A stretch of DNA of 64,000 nucleotides from Hymenobacter actinosclerus (lineage in GTDB: Bacteria > Bacteroidota > Bacteroidia > Cytophagales > Hymenobacteraceae), in the NCBI RefSeq assembly GCF_900111515.1, contig NZ_FOHS01000003.1, positions 620,001 through 684,000 of the forward strand, written 5' to 3'. The translations under genes were made by a program, and so were the position numbers. The notes beneath the pieces are model-generated. The model ran no database searches. It was given only the letters and a program-made list of their open reading frames with translations, and was not told where the DNA came from. Below, one piece after another: positions 41,546 through 49,088 of this stretch (positions are counted from its first letter, which is position 1; every line of letters starts with the position of its first letter).

Positions 41546-44062
41546 TCATAAAGACAGTTTCGCCGCCGCCCGGCGCACCAGCAGGGTGGCCACCAGCATC
41601 ACGCTCAGCGAGCTGATGGGCATGAGGATGGCCGAGACGATGGGCGTAAACAAGCCCTGCACGGCCAGTGCCAGCCCGATGCCGTTGTAGCAGAACGAGA
41701 GCACGAAGGTGGCCAGCACGGCCCGCAGGCAGGTTCGCGAGAAGCGCATAAACGTGGCCAGCCGGCCGAACTCGGCCGCGTCGAGGATGGCGTCGCAGGC
41801 GGGCGAGAAGTTGGTGAGCGTGTCGGTGAGGGCCAGGCCGGCGTCGGCGGCGTGCAGGGCGCCGGCGTCGTTGAGGCCGTCGCCCACCATCACCACGGTG
41901 TGGCCCTGGGCGCGCTCGGCGGCAATGTAGGCCAGCTTATCGGCCGGCGACTGGCGGAAGTGCAGCGCGGCGGCTGGCCCGAGCATTTCGCGCAGGCGCG
42001 TTTCCTCGGCGGCCGTATCGCCCGAAAGCACGGCCAAGCGGTAATGCCCGCCCAGGCCGGAGAGCACCTTCGGCAGGTCGGGCCGGTACACGTTGGGGAA
42101 GGTGTAGTAGCCCGCCGGCTCGCCCTCAAACGCCACGTACACGCGGGTTTCGGGCGCGTCGAAGTAGCGCGAAGCTTCTGCTTCGCGCCCGTCAGGCGCC
42201 GTGTCGCTCAACAAGTCGCGAAGCGGAAGCTTCGCGCTACTATCGTTCAACGAGTCGCGAAGCGGGAGCTTCGCGGTACTGCCGGTGAACCCGGCCGCCC
42301 CCAGGCGCACCGTTTCGCCCGTTTCGGCGGTGGCTTCGAGGCCCTGGCCGGGGGTTTCGTGGCAGTGGCGCAGGGGCCGGGCCGGGCCGCTGGCCTCGCG
42401 GGCCAGCCGCTGGCTCAGCGGGTGGGTTGACTGGGCGGCGGCCGTGGTGAGCAGGCTCAGCTCGGGGGCCGTGAGGGGGCGGCCGTGGTACTGCACGGCG
42501 GCTTGGTGGGGGTCGGTGAGGGTGCCGGTTTTGTCGAAGACCAGCGTATCGGCGCGGGCCAGGGTTTCCACCACGGCCGAGTTTTTCAGGTAGAACTTGT
42601 GGCGGCCCAGCACCCGCACGGCCGCGCCCAGGGCAAACGGGGTGGCCAGCGAAAGGGCGCAGGGGCAGGCAATAATCAATACCGAGGTAAAGGCCCGCCA
42701 CATCATAGCCTGGTCGCGCGGACCCCAGTAGAGCAGCGTGCCCAGGGCCAGGGCCAGCGTGATGGCCACGAAGTAGCGGCCCACCCGGTTGGCGTAGGTT
42801 TCCAGGCCCCGGTGGCGGCTTTCCTTAGCGAAGGCCGGGTTGTTCCAGAGCTGGGTCAGGTAGCCCTGGCTGACTTCGCGCACCACCTCCAGCTCCACGG
42901 CCTCGCCCAGCTGCCGGCCGCCGGCGTACACCAGCTCGCCCGAGGCCCGCGCCACCGGCGTACTCTCGCCCGACACGAACGAGTAGTCCAGCTGCCCGTC
43001 GCCGCGCAGCAGCACCGCGTCGGCCGGCACCACCTCCTGGTGGCGCACCCGAATCCGGTGGCCCACCCGCAGCTCGCGCACCGAGATGGACTTGTCGCCT
43101 TCGGGCGTAAGCTGGGTGACGGCCACCGGGAAGTAGGACGTAAAGTCGCGGTCGAAGCGCAGCGCGTCGTAGGTGCGCTGCTGCACCCAGCGGCCAATCA
43201 GCATGAAGAACACGAGGCCCGTAAACGAGTCGAAGTAGCCCGGCCCCTGGCCGCTCAGCGCCTCCCAGGCACTCACCCCAAACAGGGAAAGCAGCCCCAG
43301 GCTAATCGGGAAATCGAGGTTGATATACCGCTGCCGCAGCCCCTGCCAGGCCGAGCGGAAAAAGTCGCGGGCACTGTACAGCAGCACCGGCAGCGCCAAG
43401 GCCAGACTCAAAAGCCCAAAGAATCCCCCGAACCCGGCCTGCAAATCCTCCACGAACGAGAAGTAGTCGGGCAGGGCCAGCAGCATCACGTTGCCGAAGG
43501 CGAAGGCCGCCAGCCCGAGCTGGTAGTACAGGGTGCGGCTGGCACGGTGGGGCTGGGCGCCCAGCTCGGCCAGCGTAATCTGGGGCTCGTAGCCCACCGA
43601 CGCCAGCAGGGCCACCACGTCCTTGAGGCTGGTGTGGGCGGTGAGGTAGGTGATGGTGATTTCCTTGCGCAGGAACTGCACCCGCGCCTCAGCTATGCCG
43701 GCATTCAGCTTGGGCAGATGCTCCAGCAGCCAGATGCAGGAGGTGCAGTGCATCTGGGGCACGCTGAGCGTGAGGCGGGCGCGCTGCTCGGAGCGGAAGC
43801 TGAGCAGCTGGGCCTGCACGGTTTCCGAGTCGAGGTAGTCGAAGCGGCCGGGCAGCTCTACTTCCTTTACTTTGAGGCCGGGGCGCTCGTCGAGGTTGTA
43901 GTAGGTGCACAGGTTATTGGCCGCCAGCAGCTCGTACACCGTGCGGCAGCCGGCGCAGCAGAAGGGCAGCCCCGCCAGCGCCAAGGGCTCGGGTGGGCAG
44001 GCGTCGCCGCAGTGGGCGCAGGCAACGTCGGTAACAGTAGCTTCTTCGAGGACGGTGGGCAT
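41546..44062 (-). CDS. ccoI: Heavy-metal translocating P-type ATPase (CcoI type)
   Basis: An 838-residue copper-exporting ATPase required for cbb3 maturation. An N-terminal Cys-rich domain (CAHCGDAC, CCAGC) is followed by an HMA domain with Cys106 and Cys109 (MHCTSC), eight helices with the CPC motif (Cys466-Pro-Cys468), the phosphorylated Asp510 in DKTGTLT, the HP motif in STHPLS near 547 and GDGLND near 727-732. Residues about 596-632 are an in-frame repeat insertion in the nucleotide-binding domain (two copies of AKLPLRD). The frame is intact. First gene of the cbb3 run. Confidence 0.93.
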   Translation of the reverse strand: MPTVLEEATVTDVACAHCGDACPPEPLALAGLPFCCAGCRTVYELLAANNLCTYYNLDERPGLKVKEVELPGRFDYLDSETVQAQLLSFRSEQRARLTLSVPQMHCTSCIWLLEHLPKLNAGIAEARVQFLRKEITITYLTAHTSLKDVVALLASVGYEPQITLAELGAQPHRASRTLYYQLGLAAFAFGNVMLLALPDYFSFVEDLQAGFGGFFGLLSLALALPVLLYSARDFFRSAWQGLRQRYINLDFPISLGLLSLFGVSAWEALSGQGPGYFDSFTGLVFFMLIGRWVQQRTYDALRFDRDFTSYFPVAVTQLTPEGDKSISVRELRVGHRIRVRHQEVVPADAVLLRGDGQLDYSFVSGESTPVARASGELVYAGGRQLGEAVELEVVREVSQGYLTQLWNNPAFAKESRHRGLETYANRVGRYFVAITLALALGTLLYWGPRDQAMMWRAFTSVLIIACPCALSLATPFALGAAVRVLGRHKFYLKNSAVVETLARADTLVFDKTGTLTDPHQAAVQYHGRPLTAPELSLLTTAAAQSTHPLSQRLAREASGPARPLRHCHETPGQGLEATAETGETVRLGAAGFTGSTAKLPLRDSLNDSSAKLPLRDLLSDTAPDGREAEASRYFDAPETRVYVAFEGEPAGYYTFPNVYRPDLPKVLSGLGGHYRLAVLSGDTAAEETRLREMLGPAAALHFRQSPADKLAYIAAERAQGHTVVMVGDGLNDAGALHAADAGLALTDTLTNFSPACDAILDAAEFGRLATFMRFSRTCLRAVLATFVLSFCYNGIGLALAVQGLFTPIVSAILMPISSLSVMLVATLLVRRAAAKLSL
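42165..42282. repeat. Repeat DNA inside ccoI
   Basis: gtagcgcgaagcttctgctt at 42164 pairs with aagcggaagcttcgcgctac near 42220-42240. A second copy with changes (cgcgaagcgggagcttcgcg) follows at 42257-42277. The ends resemble the tgtagcgcgaac ends of the intergenic repeat at 17677-17766. Confidence 0.85.
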
Positions 44063-44423
44063 ATAGTGAACGGTTAGCTGATAGCTTTTAGCGGTTGGCT
44101 TTTTTTCTATCGGCTGAGGCGAACAAGCGGGCGGCGGTACAACTGACAGGTTGCCCGCTCGTGCTTTCTACAAAGCTCGCCCCGCCCCCGCCGCCCTCCG
44201 ATGACCAACCTCATATCGGGGCTTGATTTGCATCAGGGCACCCGCACCGTTTGGCCGACACCTTTGTTTGGCTGGTGTAGCGACGCGACCCATCGCGTCT
44301 CATCGTTGAACGGGCTACCCAGACGACAGCGGCAATGGCCTGAATCAACCACATCAGCAACGTAGAGACGCGATGGGTCGCGTCGCTACGCCGTTCAACC
44401 CACCCATCCGTACCCCTTCCCCC
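44063..44423. repeat. Gene-free stretch with a family B palindrome
   Basis: The divergent region between ccoI and the 44424 gene (361 bases). It contains a family B element at 44274-44392: ggtgtagcgacgcgacccat pairs with gatgggtcgcgtcgctac. TTTG at 44250-44253 and cacctttg at 44259-44266 look like promoter fragments but do not have correct spacing. Left of that, a short agctgatagct-like run precedes ccoI. No coding potential. Confidence 0.75.
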
Positions 44424-45083
44424 ATGTTCTCTCGTCATTCCTGGTCGTTTCTGCTGGTGGCCGCGCTGTTGTTCTGGGCGGGGCTGGTGGCGGGCATTTC
44501 GTTTCTGGAAGCGCCCTTGAAGTTCACCGCCCCGGGCATCACCATCCCGCTGGGGCTGGGCATCGGCCGGCTGGTGTTCCAGGCCCTCAACAAGGTCGAA
44601 ATCGGGCTGGCAGTGCTGGCCCTGGTGGCCGCCTTCCGCCTGAAGGTGCCGCAGAATCTGGTGCTGCCGCTGGGGCTGCTGGCCGCCGTACTGGCCGCCC
44701 AGACGCTCTGGTTGCTGCCAGCCCTGGATGTGCGGGCCCTGGCGCTGCTGGCCGGCCGCACCCCGCCCGCCAGCAATCTGCACTACGTTTATATCGGCGC
44801 CGAGGTGTTCAAGCTGCTCCTGCTGCTGGGCACCGCCAACCGCGCTTTCGCGTTGCTAAGCCGGCCGGCGCTACCCCACCCCCAGCCCACGCCGCTTGAT
44901 GCGCGGAATCCTCCGGGGGAGGGGTGCGTTCTTCTATATCTGTTAGCTAATAGCCCTCAACTAACGGCTCACGACAGAACGCACCCCTCCCCCGGAGGAT
45001 TCCGCGCATCAAGCGGCGTGGGCCGGGGGTGGGGTAGCGCCTACCAAACTTTCAACTTCTCTCTTCCCGCTCATGCCCTCTAA
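44424..45083 (+). CDS. Four-helix membrane protein with repeat-derived C-terminus
   Basis: A 219-residue protein. Residues 1-150 form four membrane helices (SFLLVAALLFWAGLVAGISF; IGLAVLALVAAFRL; LVLPLGLLAAVLAAQTLWLL; VYIGAEVFKLLLLLGTANRAF) with the signature LEAPLKFTAPGIT between helices one and two; it resembles DUF4149-like small membrane proteins, function unknown. From about residue 150 on the frame runs through an inverted repeat and gives a hydrophilic Pro/Gly-rich tail. The stop lies 11 bases inside the globin gene. The native protein was probably about 150 residues. Confidence 0.7.
   Translation: MFSRHSWSFLLVAALLFWAGLVAGISFLEAPLKFTAPGITIPLGLGIGRLVFQALNKVEIGLAVLALVAAFRLKVPQNLVLPLGLLAAVLAAQTLWLLPALDVRALALLAGRTPPASNLHYVYIGAEVFKLLLLLGTANRAFALLSRPALPHPQPTPLDARNPPGEGCVLLYLLANSPQLTAHDRTHPSPGGFRASSGVGRGWGSAYQTFNFSLPAHAL
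44873..45037. repeat. Inverted repeat inside the 3' part of the 44424 gene
   Basis: accccacccccagcccacgc and ggaatcctccgggggagggg pair with gcgtgggccgggggtggggt and ccctcccccggaggattcc at 44983-45037. The centre has a small heptad-like part (ttagcta, atagccc). The frame of the upstream gene stays open through both arms. Confidence 0.85.
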
Positions 45084-45471
45084 CAACACGCTGCCCGATA
45101 TCCAGACCGAAGCCGACATCAAGGTGCTGGTTGATAGTTTTTACGACCGCGTGAATGCCGACCCGCTGCTGGGGCCCGTTTTCAATGAGGTGGCCCAGGT
45201 GAACTGGGCGGCCCACCTGCCGCGCATGTACGATTTCTGGAGTGGCCTGCTGCTGCACACCAACCGCTACCAGGGCCAGCCCTTTGCCAAGCACATTCCG
45301 CTACCCATCGGCAGCGGCCATTTCCAGCAGTGGCTGCACCTGTTCTGCCGCACCGTCGACTCATTGTTTGCCGGCCCGGTGGCCAACGAGGCCCGGCTCC
45401 GCGCCGGCAGCATCGCCCACGTGTTCGAGAGCCGCATGCGAATCGTGAACACCCCGCTTTCTACCCGCTAA
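45073..45471 (+). CDS. Group III truncated hemoglobin
   Basis: A 132-residue globin of the 2-over-2 type. Family features are LVDSFYDRVNADPLLGPVFNEVA at the start, the YDFWSGLLLHTNRYQGQPF segment (helix E region) and the proximal histidine in the HFQQWLHLFCRTVD segment. Group III globins bind oxygen or NO and appear in microaerobic bacteria. The start overlaps the end of the preceding gene by 11 bases, probably because the upstream frame was extended by repeat DNA. It lies close to the cbb3 genes, which fits a role in low-oxygen or NO metabolism. Confidence 0.92.
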   Translation: MPSNNTLPDIQTEADIKVLVDSFYDRVNADPLLGPVFNEVAQVNWAAHLPRMYDFWSGLLLHTNRYQGQPFAKHIPLPIGSGHFQQWLHLFCRTVDSLFAGPVANEARLRAGSIAHVFESRMRIVNTPLSTR

Positions 45472-45479
45472 GCCGTTAC

Positions 45480-45569
45480 CGGTGGCCCGTTTTAAGTGGG
45501 TGGGCAGCGCCCCGTTGATAGAACGAACTATCAACGGGGCGCTGCCCACCCGCGCAAAACGGGCCACTG
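45480..45569. repeat. Inverted repeat between globin and thioredoxin-like genes
   Basis: ggtggcccgttttaagtggg and its echo cacccgcgcaaaacgggcca, with inner gcagcgccccgttgat and atcaacggggcgctgc pairing perfectly. It sits between convergent genes and could act as a bidirectional terminator, although no T-run is present. Confidence 0.85.
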
Positions 45570-45572
45570 AAT

Positions 45573-45884
45573 TTACCCGATGCGTAGCCGGGCCTCGATG
45601 GCGTCGGCCTGGGGCAGGCCGGGCTGGCGCCAGAGCTCCACGCCCTGGCGTACGAGCACGCAGGCGGGCAGCGCGGCGGGCTGGCCGCTGAAGCTGTGCA
45701 CCACCGTGGGGTGGCTGGCCTCATCTACCCGCAGCACCCGTACGTTTGGCCCCAGGCGGGCTTGCAGCGCCCGCAACGCCCCCAGGCTCAGGGCCGGCGC
45801 CTGGCCCGCCACTGCCGGGGGCAGCAGCACCAGCAGCACGGTGGCCTCGGGCGACAGCGTAGTAGGAGAAGCAACGACCGGCAT
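45573..45884 (-). CDS. Thioredoxin-fold protein lacking the CxxC site
   Basis: A 103-residue protein with the beta-alpha-beta layout of thioredoxin: VLLVLLPPAVAG, LGPNVRVLRVDEASHPTVVHSFSGQPAALPACVLVRQGVELWRQPGLP. The cis-Pro is seen in ALPACVLV and the W in ELWR, but the redox CxxC is replaced, so it is not an ordinary thioredoxin. The only Cys follows the cis-Pro. Possible roles are a binding protein or a chaperone-like thioredoxin. It is alone between convergent and divergent neighbours (globin and histidine kinase). Confidence 0.75.
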   Translation of the reverse strand: MPVVASPTTLSPEATVLLVLLPPAVAGQAPALSLGALRALQARLGPNVRVLRVDEASHPTVVHSFSGQPAALPACVLVRQGVELWRQPGLPQADAIEARLRIG

Positions 45885-45997
45885 AAGTCAGAACGGGTAG
45901 CGTAGGAGTTGTAAAAGTACCGGCCCGCCCCCCTCCCACTCCATGAGGTTGGTCAGCCCTGCGCTTGACCTTCCTCAGAAAGCCCGCCGCCGCCGCT

Positions 45998-46005
45998 TAT
46001 TTTTG
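45998..46005 (+). promoter_or_regulatory. Candidate -7 box upstream of the histidine kinase
   Basis: TATTTTTG fits TAnnTTTG and is 115 bases before the preferred ATG at 46120. No well-placed TTTG upstream, so the call is tentative. A transcript from here would exclude the upstream in-frame start at 45943. Confidence 0.35.
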
Positions 46006-46119
46006 CCGAACTTCGCCCTGCACCTCTTTATAAGGTGTCCGCCCCGCCGGGCCGGCTGGCTGCTCAGCTGCCGGGGCGGGCGGCTACTCTGCCTTACCCG
46101 CCCTACCTGCCCCGCCGCC

Positions 46120-47742
46120 ATGTTCTCTCACGCCCTGGCCGACCTGCTGCTCACCCAAACCCCCGACTTCGCGGGGCTGGCCGACCCGGTCAGTGGCCGG
46201 CTGCTGCGCGTAAACCAGGCGGGCGTGCAGCTGCTGGGCTACAGCTCCGAAGCCGAACTACTGGCGCTGCCCGCCTCGCCCCTGCCGCCCGAGTGGCCCA
46301 CGTTGCTGGCCGAAGCCCGCGGCAAGGGTACCGCCGAGGCCACCGTGCAGCTCGGGCGGGCCGGCGCCCCCAGCTTTGCGGCCCGCCTCACGCTGCTGCC
46401 CCTGGCCCCCGCCGACCCCACCGCGCCGCTGCTGCTGCGGCTGCAACCCCTCCCCACCGGCGGCTGCCCCATGATGCCCCAGGGCCTGCGCCTGCAACGC
46501 GCCGAGCAGGCCCTGGCCCACAGCCACGGCCGTTTCGAGGCCGTGGTGTCGCACGCCACCATCGGCATTATCGTCTGCGACCGGGCGGGCATCATCGTGT
46601 CGGCCAACCACATGGCCCACCAGCAGTTCGGCTACCCGCCCGAGGGCCTGCCGGGTGTTAATATTGATGCGCTGGTGCCGCCGGCGCCCGGCCGCAACCA
46701 CCAGCAGCTGCGCGAGTCGTTCAACGCCGACCCCCAGGTGCACGCCCTCAACTCGCACCGCGGCGACCTGGAGGCCCAGCGGGCCGACAACTCGGTTTTT
46801 CCGGTGGAAGTGAGTTTGAGCTACTTCTACCAGGACGACGAGCTGTACGTGGTGTCCTACGTCATCGACATAACCGAGAAGCAGCAGGCCCGGGAGGCGC
46901 TGGTGGCCGAGCGCCGGCGCGTCGAGCTGCTCAACGCCGACCTGGAGCAGAAAGTAGCCGACCGCACCCACGCCCTGCTGAGCACCCTGGAGCAGCTGGA
47001 GCAGCGCAAAGACGAGCTGGCCAGAGCCTTGCAGGCCGAGCAGGAGCTGGGCGAGCTCAAGTCGCGCTTCGTGAGCATGGCCTCGCACGAGTTCCGCACC
47101 CCCCTCACGGCCGTGCTTACGTCGGCCTCGCTCATCGAGCAGTACCCGGCCGGCGAGCAGCAGCCCAAGCGCCTGCGCCACCTCGAACGCATCCGCCAGT
47201 CGGTCAACCACCTCAACGATATTCTGGAGGAGTTCCTGTCGGTGGGCCGCATTGAGGAGGGCAAGGTGGCCGCCCACGCCGCCCGCCTGCACCTGCCCAC
47301 GCTGGTACAGGAAACCATCCTCGATGTGCAGGGCCTGCACAAGCCCGGCCAGCGCATCGCCGCCGACCTGAGCGCCTGCTCCCACGACATCTGGCTCGAC
47401 GCCTCGCTGCTGCGCAAAATTCTGGTCAACCTGCTTTCCAACGCCCTCAAATACTCGCACGACGGGGCCCTGGTGCGCCTGCACGCGGCCTGCGCCGGCG
47501 GCTGGCTCACGCTGCGCATCGAGGACGAAGGCGTGGGCATTTCCGAAGAAGACCAGCAGCATTTGTTCGAGCGGTTTTTCCGGGCCCGCAACGTCAGCAA
47601 CCTGCCCGGCACCGGCCTGGGCCTGTATATTGTGGGCCGCTACGCCGAGCTGATGGGCGGCACCATCGACCTGCGAAGCGCACTGGACCAGGGCACCACC
47701 GTCACGCTAACCATTCCCTATGAAAGTCATTCTGCTGATTGA
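46120..47742 (+). CDS. PAS-domain sensor histidine kinase
   Basis: A 540-residue soluble kinase with no membrane helix. Two PAS-like regions (about 15-110 and 135-255; the second has GIIVCDRAGIIVSANHMAHQQFGY and ends in YVIDITEKQQ), a coiled coil (about 260-315), then the dimerisation domain with the phospho-acceptor His323 (SMASHEFRTPLT) and an HATPase domain with NLLSNALKYS, DEGVGIS and GTGLGLYI. The ATG at 46120 is chosen; the 59 upstream in-frame residues are Arg/Pro-rich. Its last 23 bases overlap the response regulator gene, so the two are translationally coupled. Confidence 0.92.
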   Translation: MFSHALADLLLTQTPDFAGLADPVSGRLLRVNQAGVQLLGYSSEAELLALPASPLPPEWPTLLAEARGKGTAEATVQLGRAGAPSFAARLTLLPLAPADPTAPLLLRLQPLPTGGCPMMPQGLRLQRAEQALAHSHGRFEAVVSHATIGIIVCDRAGIIVSANHMAHQQFGYPPEGLPGVNIDALVPPAPGRNHQQLRESFNADPQVHALNSHRGDLEAQRADNSVFPVEVSLSYFYQDDELYVVSYVIDITEKQQAREALVAERRRVELLNADLEQKVADRTHALLSTLEQLEQRKDELARALQAEQELGELKSRFVSMASHEFRTPLTAVLTSASLIEQYPAGEQQPKRLRHLERIRQSVNHLNDILEEFLSVGRIEEGKVAAHAARLHLPTLVQETILDVQGLHKPGQRIAADLSACSHDIWLDASLLRKILVNLLSNALKYSHDGALVRLHAACAGGWLTLRIEDEGVGISEEDQQHLFERFFRARNVSNLPGTGLGLYIVGRYAELMGGTIDLRSALDQGTTVTLTIPYESHSAD

Positions 47743-48790
47743 GGACCACGATTTTATCCGGGAAAACACGGCCGAGCTGCTGGAGCTGGCCGGCTACGAG
47801 GTGCTCACGGCGGCCAACGGCAAGCTGGGCGTGGAGCAGGCCCTGGCCACCCGCCCCGACCTGGTTATCTGCGACATTATGATGCCCGTGCTCGACGGCT
47901 ACGGGGTGCTGCACATCTTCAACCAGAACGAGGAGCTGCGCGGCATCCCGTTCATCTTCCTCACCGCCAAAACCGAGCGCCAGGACCTGCGCCGCGGCAT
48001 GGAGCTGGGTGCCGACGACTACCTGACCAAGCCCTTCGACAGCAACGAGCTGCTGAACGCCGTGGCCGGCCGGCTGGCCCGCTTCCGGCAGCTGCGCCCC
48101 GAGTACGAGGCCACACCTGCGGGCCTCGATGCCTTTCTGCACGACGCCCAGGCCGTGGGCCACCTCGATACGCTCGAAAGCCTGGCCGCCGACCGCCGCA
48201 CCCACGAGCTGCCCCGCAAGCAGATTATTTACGCCGAGGGCGACGAGGCCAACCGGCTGTATTTCGTGGAGGCGGGCCGGGTGAAAACCACCAAAACCAC
48301 CGCCGCCGGCAAGGAGCTCATCACCGGCCTCTACGGCCCGGGCGACTTCTTCGGCTACCAGCCCCTGCTCGAACAAACCGCCCACCACGACGCGGCCGTA
48401 ACCCTCGACGACACCGTGCTGCGCTACATTCCGGCCGCCGATTTTGCCCAGCTGCTCACCCGCAACCCCGAAGTGGGCCGGCAGTTTGTGCGGCTGCTGG
48501 CCGGCCGGGTGCGCGAGCAGGAAGAGCTGCTGCTCGACATGGCCTACAATTCGCTGCGCAAGCGCGTGGCCGACACCCTGCTGCGCCTGCACGAGCAGCA
48601 AGCCGCCGCCCACCCCCAAGCCGACCCGCTTATCCAGCTCTCCCGCGAAGACATGGCCGCCCTCATCGGCACCGCCCCCGAGTCGCTGAGCCGCATCCTG
48701 AGCGAGCTGCGCCAGGATGGCACCCTCGAACTCACCAACCGTGACATTCGCGTGCTCCAGCCCGAGAAGCTGCGCCGCGCCAACTGGTAG
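47720..48790 (+). CDS. Response regulator with receiver, cyclic-nucleotide-like and Crp-type DNA-binding domains
   Basis: A 356-residue fusion. Residues 1-120 are a receiver with Glu8/Asp9, phospho-acceptor Asp52 (VICDIMMPVLDG) and Lys104. Residues about 150-270 are a Crp-like effector domain (YAEGDEANRLYFVEAGRVKTT, FGYQPLLEQTAHHDAAV). Residues about 280-350 are a Crp-type winged helix (LSREDMAALIGTAPESLSRILSEL). No Fnr-type N-terminal Cys cluster is present. It is coupled to the upstream kinase by a 23-base overlap. Targets are unknown; the neighbouring globin and cbb3 genes are candidates by position only. Confidence 0.92.
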   Translation: MKVILLIEDHDFIRENTAELLELAGYEVLTAANGKLGVEQALATRPDLVICDIMMPVLDGYGVLHIFNQNEELRGIPFIFLTAKTERQDLRRGMELGADDYLTKPFDSNELLNAVAGRLARFRQLRPEYEATPAGLDAFLHDAQAVGHLDTLESLAADRRTHELPRKQIIYAEGDEANRLYFVEAGRVKTTKTTAAGKELITGLYGPGDFFGYQPLLEQTAHHDAAVTLDDTVLRYIPAADFAQLLTRNPEVGRQFVRLLAGRVREQEELLLDMAYNSLRKRVADTLLRLHEQQAAAHPQADPLIQLSREDMAALIGTAPESLSRILSELRQDGTLELTNRDIRVLQPEKLRRANW

Positions 48791-48945
48791 GCTGGTTAGG
48801 GATTAGGGATTAGGGAAAGAACGTCATTCAGAGCGAAGCGAAGAATCTTGCGTGCTACTGTTGAACGACAACCGTTAGAACGACTCCGAGCGAGATTCTT
48901 CGCTTCGCTCTGAATGACGTTCTTTTCTGAATGACGTTCTTTTCG
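48791..48945. repeat. Heptad run, family A palindrome and duplicated end
   Basis: After the stop: ggttagg, gattagg, gattagg. Then a family A element, 48816-48926: aaagaacgtcattcagagcg pairs with cgctctgaatgacgttcttt. The right end is duplicated in tandem (tctgaatgacgttctttt twice, 48909-48943). The spacer has ttgaacgacaaccgttagaa. Confidence 0.88.
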
Positions 48946-48986
48946 GCTCCTGCTGACATTACCGGCCAACCGCTCTCAACTTTACT

Positions 48987-49043
48987 TATATTTGAAGCCC
49001 TGAGCCGGACCCACCCGGCTCAGGCAGCCGACCGGCTTTTTTT
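48987..49043 (+). promoter_or_regulatory. Promoter box and structured leader of the nucleoside transporter gene
   Basis: TATATTTG at 48987-48994 fits the -7 box. The leader then has cctgagccgg (48999-49008) that pairs perfectly with ccggctcagg (49015-49024). A later ccggct (49032-49037) followed by a T-run could pair with the same agccgg instead. The two pairings exclude one another, as in an attenuator. The ATG is at 49089. Confidence 0.45.
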
Positions 49044-49088
49044 AACGTCTTCGGCGCCCCCTCCCACTTTTCAAACTGCCCCCACCGC

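Noticed and set aside
45573..45884. Calling this gene thioredoxin (trxA)
   Set aside because: The fold pattern fits, but the CxxC redox site is missing.
47720..48790. Calling the regulator Fnr
   Set aside because: It has a receiver domain in front and lacks the N-terminal Cys cluster that defines Fnr.
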